Assembly: GCF_041260155.1 (NCBI RefSeq)
Contig: NC_091944.1
Location: forward strand, 17,767,772 to 17,831,771
Length of the DNA: 64,000 nt
Source: Ptychodera flava
Lineage: Eukaryota > Hemichordata > Enteropneusta > Ptychoderidae
Direction: 5' to 3'
Shown here: piece by piece, positions 61,600-64,000 of the stretch
Numbering within the stretch: position 1 is the stretch's first letter
Layout of the letters: each line of letters starts with the position of its first letter
Position numbers and translations under genes: made by a program
The notes under the pieces: model-generated
What the model saw: only the letters and a program-made list of their open reading frames with translations
The model's database searches: none
Told to the model about the DNA's origin: nothing

Positions 61600-63661
61600 A
61601 GTGTATGTCCCGCATAAATTCAAAGTTAATTTTGCTTGAAATGAGCCATGCTATATGATTTTGCCACCCCTACTTTATCAATAAATGCATCACCCCAATG
61701 AAACGACGCGGTTAAATATTATTAAAATGCAATATGTGTGCGACTTTGAAGTTAGCTGCCATTCGGTCGTTTCGTTCGGAATTCGCGGGCATTGCCACCG
61801 GAAATGACGTAACTAATAGAATGTACGAGTGAGTGTGTTCACCTCGGCCATAGCGAATGCTTACCGCTGTGGCTTCAACATGGTGAGAAGTTACGCCTTT
61901 GGTGGCTGAAGTAACTGCAGCTATTGTCAGTTTATTGCATTTTAGGATGATGTATTAGCCGCATTTGACAAAATTACAAGAAAGGGTCGGAAAAGAGGCA
62001 TTCAGACAAGCGTTTTCTGCGGTGCACATTTTCGAGTGCCGTGACTTAGAATAAACACGGTTCGGAAGCCAGATGTACGGTAAGATAGACTTTAATTCCT
62101 GGAGTTAGGCTACTACATCAATTATGTAATCGCAATGCCGTACCAGTACGACCATTGTCACAAGAAAGCTTCGCGTGTATCATCATCAACTGTGGACAAG
62201 AGCGAGAACAGCAGCAAGACTGCGACAGGTTGCCCAAAACATGTCAAGGATGCAGGGGCCGCGGAGAAGTATGGCCGTGTTTACATCCCCCAAGACTGAT
62301 CGCCGATTCAGATGCTTTACGAAAGTGATTGTAAATAAATAAATGAATACAAGTACTAGATCTCATGCATGTGTGACTATATTATTAGTAACGTTAGGAG
62401 ATATCTAATTTTATATTCCTAAAAAGTTTACGTAGTGATTGACTGACTCTTTGCGAGACTGAACGATAGGTTGTGTATAATACAGCACGGCGCTGCCAGT
62501 AACAGTGACACAACGTGTAGCATGCAAAGAAGTTTATACTGTTGACGAAGCAGTCGCGTTGTCGTCATCTGTTCCCTTCTGCTCGACTAAGTCTCCCCTA
62601 AAATATTTTAGCTTCTTTGAGAATTTCGCAGTCATGAAACAATGAACACTGTGCTTTATATCGCTGACACTTAATCAAGAAAAAAAACTGCGGAAGCGTA
62701 GCTGATCACTCGGTCACAGAAACGGCCGGCCGAGCCGCCCGGCCTCGGGTGCCAGTATGCCCGATATTTACATCATGTCAATTTTAATTTATCTCTTCCC
62801 GAGAATTTGGCTAGACATGTCTTTACGGTCACATATTTTTAAAAGTGCCAATGTTCATGTGAGGTTTTATAACGCCAAACTGAAGATTTTGCGGCGAGAA
62901 TACTACCTTTGGTGTTTATGCTAACATGACCCTCAGCCTGTTCCACTTCCAGCTGTTGATAGGAAAGATGTGTATTATGAACGGTGGACAATTTTCAACT
63001 TGATCTCTACTACATTTATCTACCAGCGTCATGGTGTAATTCAAATTTTTATATACAGATTTTGAACGAGGCAATTTGTGTTGAGAAGTAATAATAAGGT
63101 GGGATGGCAACTCCAGACTTATATTTATATTTTGTTAGCTTGTGGTTGTGTGTACGGTAGTGCACTGGTGTGTTTGACTGTGGTCACGATGGGCTTGTCA
63201 CTGACGCGACGGTCAACAAGAGTTCCGCTCCTGTTCTCGTTTAGGTTAAGGTTCCGACTGTTAAAATTTGCAGGCCTGTAAATTCTGAACAGCTTTGTAA
63301 CATCTTCTGTGACGATGATATTCTCAGTTGCACTGCTTTCACTCATGAAATTATCACTATCTCCATAGTCAATGCACGAAGTCACCATCACCCATTCTAT
63401 TAGTGACGTCACAGCTACTTGCGCCAAAACGGGGCGAGCTCGGCAATTTCCGGAAAATGTCGCCATGATGGAAATCGAAAAGTGCAACTTTTCCCGTGTT
63501 TTCGTCGAAATAACATAATACAACCGTCTAAAAACCGCTCAAATAAGCTTCAGTTTGTGTGTAAATGTTTGTTTTATTAATACCAATTTCATTGACAACC
63601 AGAACTATGGTATTGCCCCAAGTCAAACGAAAAAGTCTCAAAATGTGGCAGGACTCACACT
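61600..63661. mobile_element. 2.06-kb TTAA-flanked DNA transposon with THAP-like remnant (Kolobok-like?)
   Basis: TTAA flanks both ends. TIRs AGTGTATGTCCCGC and complement GCAGGACTCACACT are imperfect. Subterminal inverted pieces near 61804-61824 (TGACGTAACTAATAGAATG) and 63392-63411 (CATTCTATTAGTGACGTCA) support a single unit. On the plus strand, MVRSYAFGG from 61878 and SVFCGAHFRVP near 62010-62044 resemble the two ends of a THAP zinc finger, with stops between and after them. Kolobok elements are known for TTAA target sites and THAP-bearing transposases, hence the proposed family. It sits about 25 bp from the acceptor of the first dipeptidase-like block. Confidence 0.6.
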
Positions 63662-64000
63662 TTAAGCATGTCGACATAAAACTGTGATTCTAATCGCTAA
63701 AATTTGCATAAGTGTTTGATTTCATCTATTTTCAGTTTTTTTGAAAGTGTATTGAGTCGCTGAGCATGTGGATTTCTCGCCCTCCGTTCATACCAATTGC
63801 AAATCATAACATTTCTTAATGTGAACGGGGAAGAAGTTGCGACTGTTGATAATTTTTTCCAATATTTCTATTTAATGTATCAACTTCAGTCTCTTTCTAT
63901 CTCCCTACAGCATGCTGAATCACACAATATTCAACTTGTCAGCAAAACATTTGTATGTCTATACTATTCTATTATTGATGATTGATCGAGTTAGAGTCCG
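63662..64000. other. Right edge, no gene seen
   Basis: AT-rich DNA to the end of the window. No exon of the partial dipeptidase (equivalents of exons 1-4) was recognised. Confidence 0.5.

Noticed and set aside
62135-62299. Short plus-strand frame starting MPYQYDHCHKKASRV
   Set aside because: It lies inside the same transposon and is too short and unrecognised to call.
63125-63523. 132-codon minus-strand ORF near CRE, ETS and YY1-like motifs as a new gene
   Set aside because: It falls inside the TTAA-flanked 2-kb element, shows no known domain, and the promoter-like motifs are short enough to be part of the element.

Overview
This 64 kb window looks like nuclear DNA from an invertebrate deuterostome; a hemichordate- or echinoderm-like animal fits best, but the species cannot be fixed from sequence alone. 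The reasons are AT-rich DNA, multi-exon genes with GT-AG introns whose products are clearly close to vertebrate proteins (FBXO10, EFHC1, CCDC174, membrane dipeptidase, an ankyrin/SOCS-box protein), and introns and spacers crowded with short inverted-repeat DNA transposons, LINE tails, a Penelope-like relic and long microsatellites. No rRNA, tRNA, CRISPR array or prokaryotic gene structure was seen.

Layout. 1-1122: one end of an LTR retroelement lying antisense. 1197-2340: a minisatellite and a SINE fragment. 2620-9199 (+): the last four coding exons of an FBXO10 orthologue; the F-box part would lie off the left edge. 9.2-18 kb: gene-poor, with dispersed repeats and a large hairpin. 18024-23022 (-): a complete eight-exon EFHC1 gene (644 aa). 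23-30 kb: gene-poor, with several terminal-inverted-repeat elements. 29973-31301 (-): a single-exon ankyrin/SOCS-box gene (442 aa). 31.3-38.1 kb: spacer with a LINE tail and four unrelated hairpin elements. 38161-39582 (+): CCDC174 with an uninterrupted coding exon (473 aa). 40-43.8 kb: fold-back element, TA/CA tracts, Penelope relic and a 318-bp TIR element. 43834-57612 (-): a complete ten-exon membrane dipeptidase gene (468 aa). 59369-61574 (-): a partial second dipeptidase copy, exons equivalent to 5, 6 and 7 only, next to a 2 kb THAP-related transposon.

The genes do not form an operon or pathway. FBXO10 and the ankyrin/SOCS-box protein are both probable substrate adaptors of cullin-RING ubiquitin ligases; EFHC1 is an axonemal microtubule protein; CCDC174 is a nuclear RNA-processing-associated protein; the dipeptidase is a zinc ectopeptidase.

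The strongest non-genic signal is repeated colonisation by short transposons flanked by TTAA: one family with eight copies, several others with one or two, and a 2 kb member with THAP-like coding remnants. The most unusual local structures are the partial dipeptidase duplication, which has lost a canonical splice acceptor, and the tandem array that starts at its splice donor and repeats the donor sequence about ten times.
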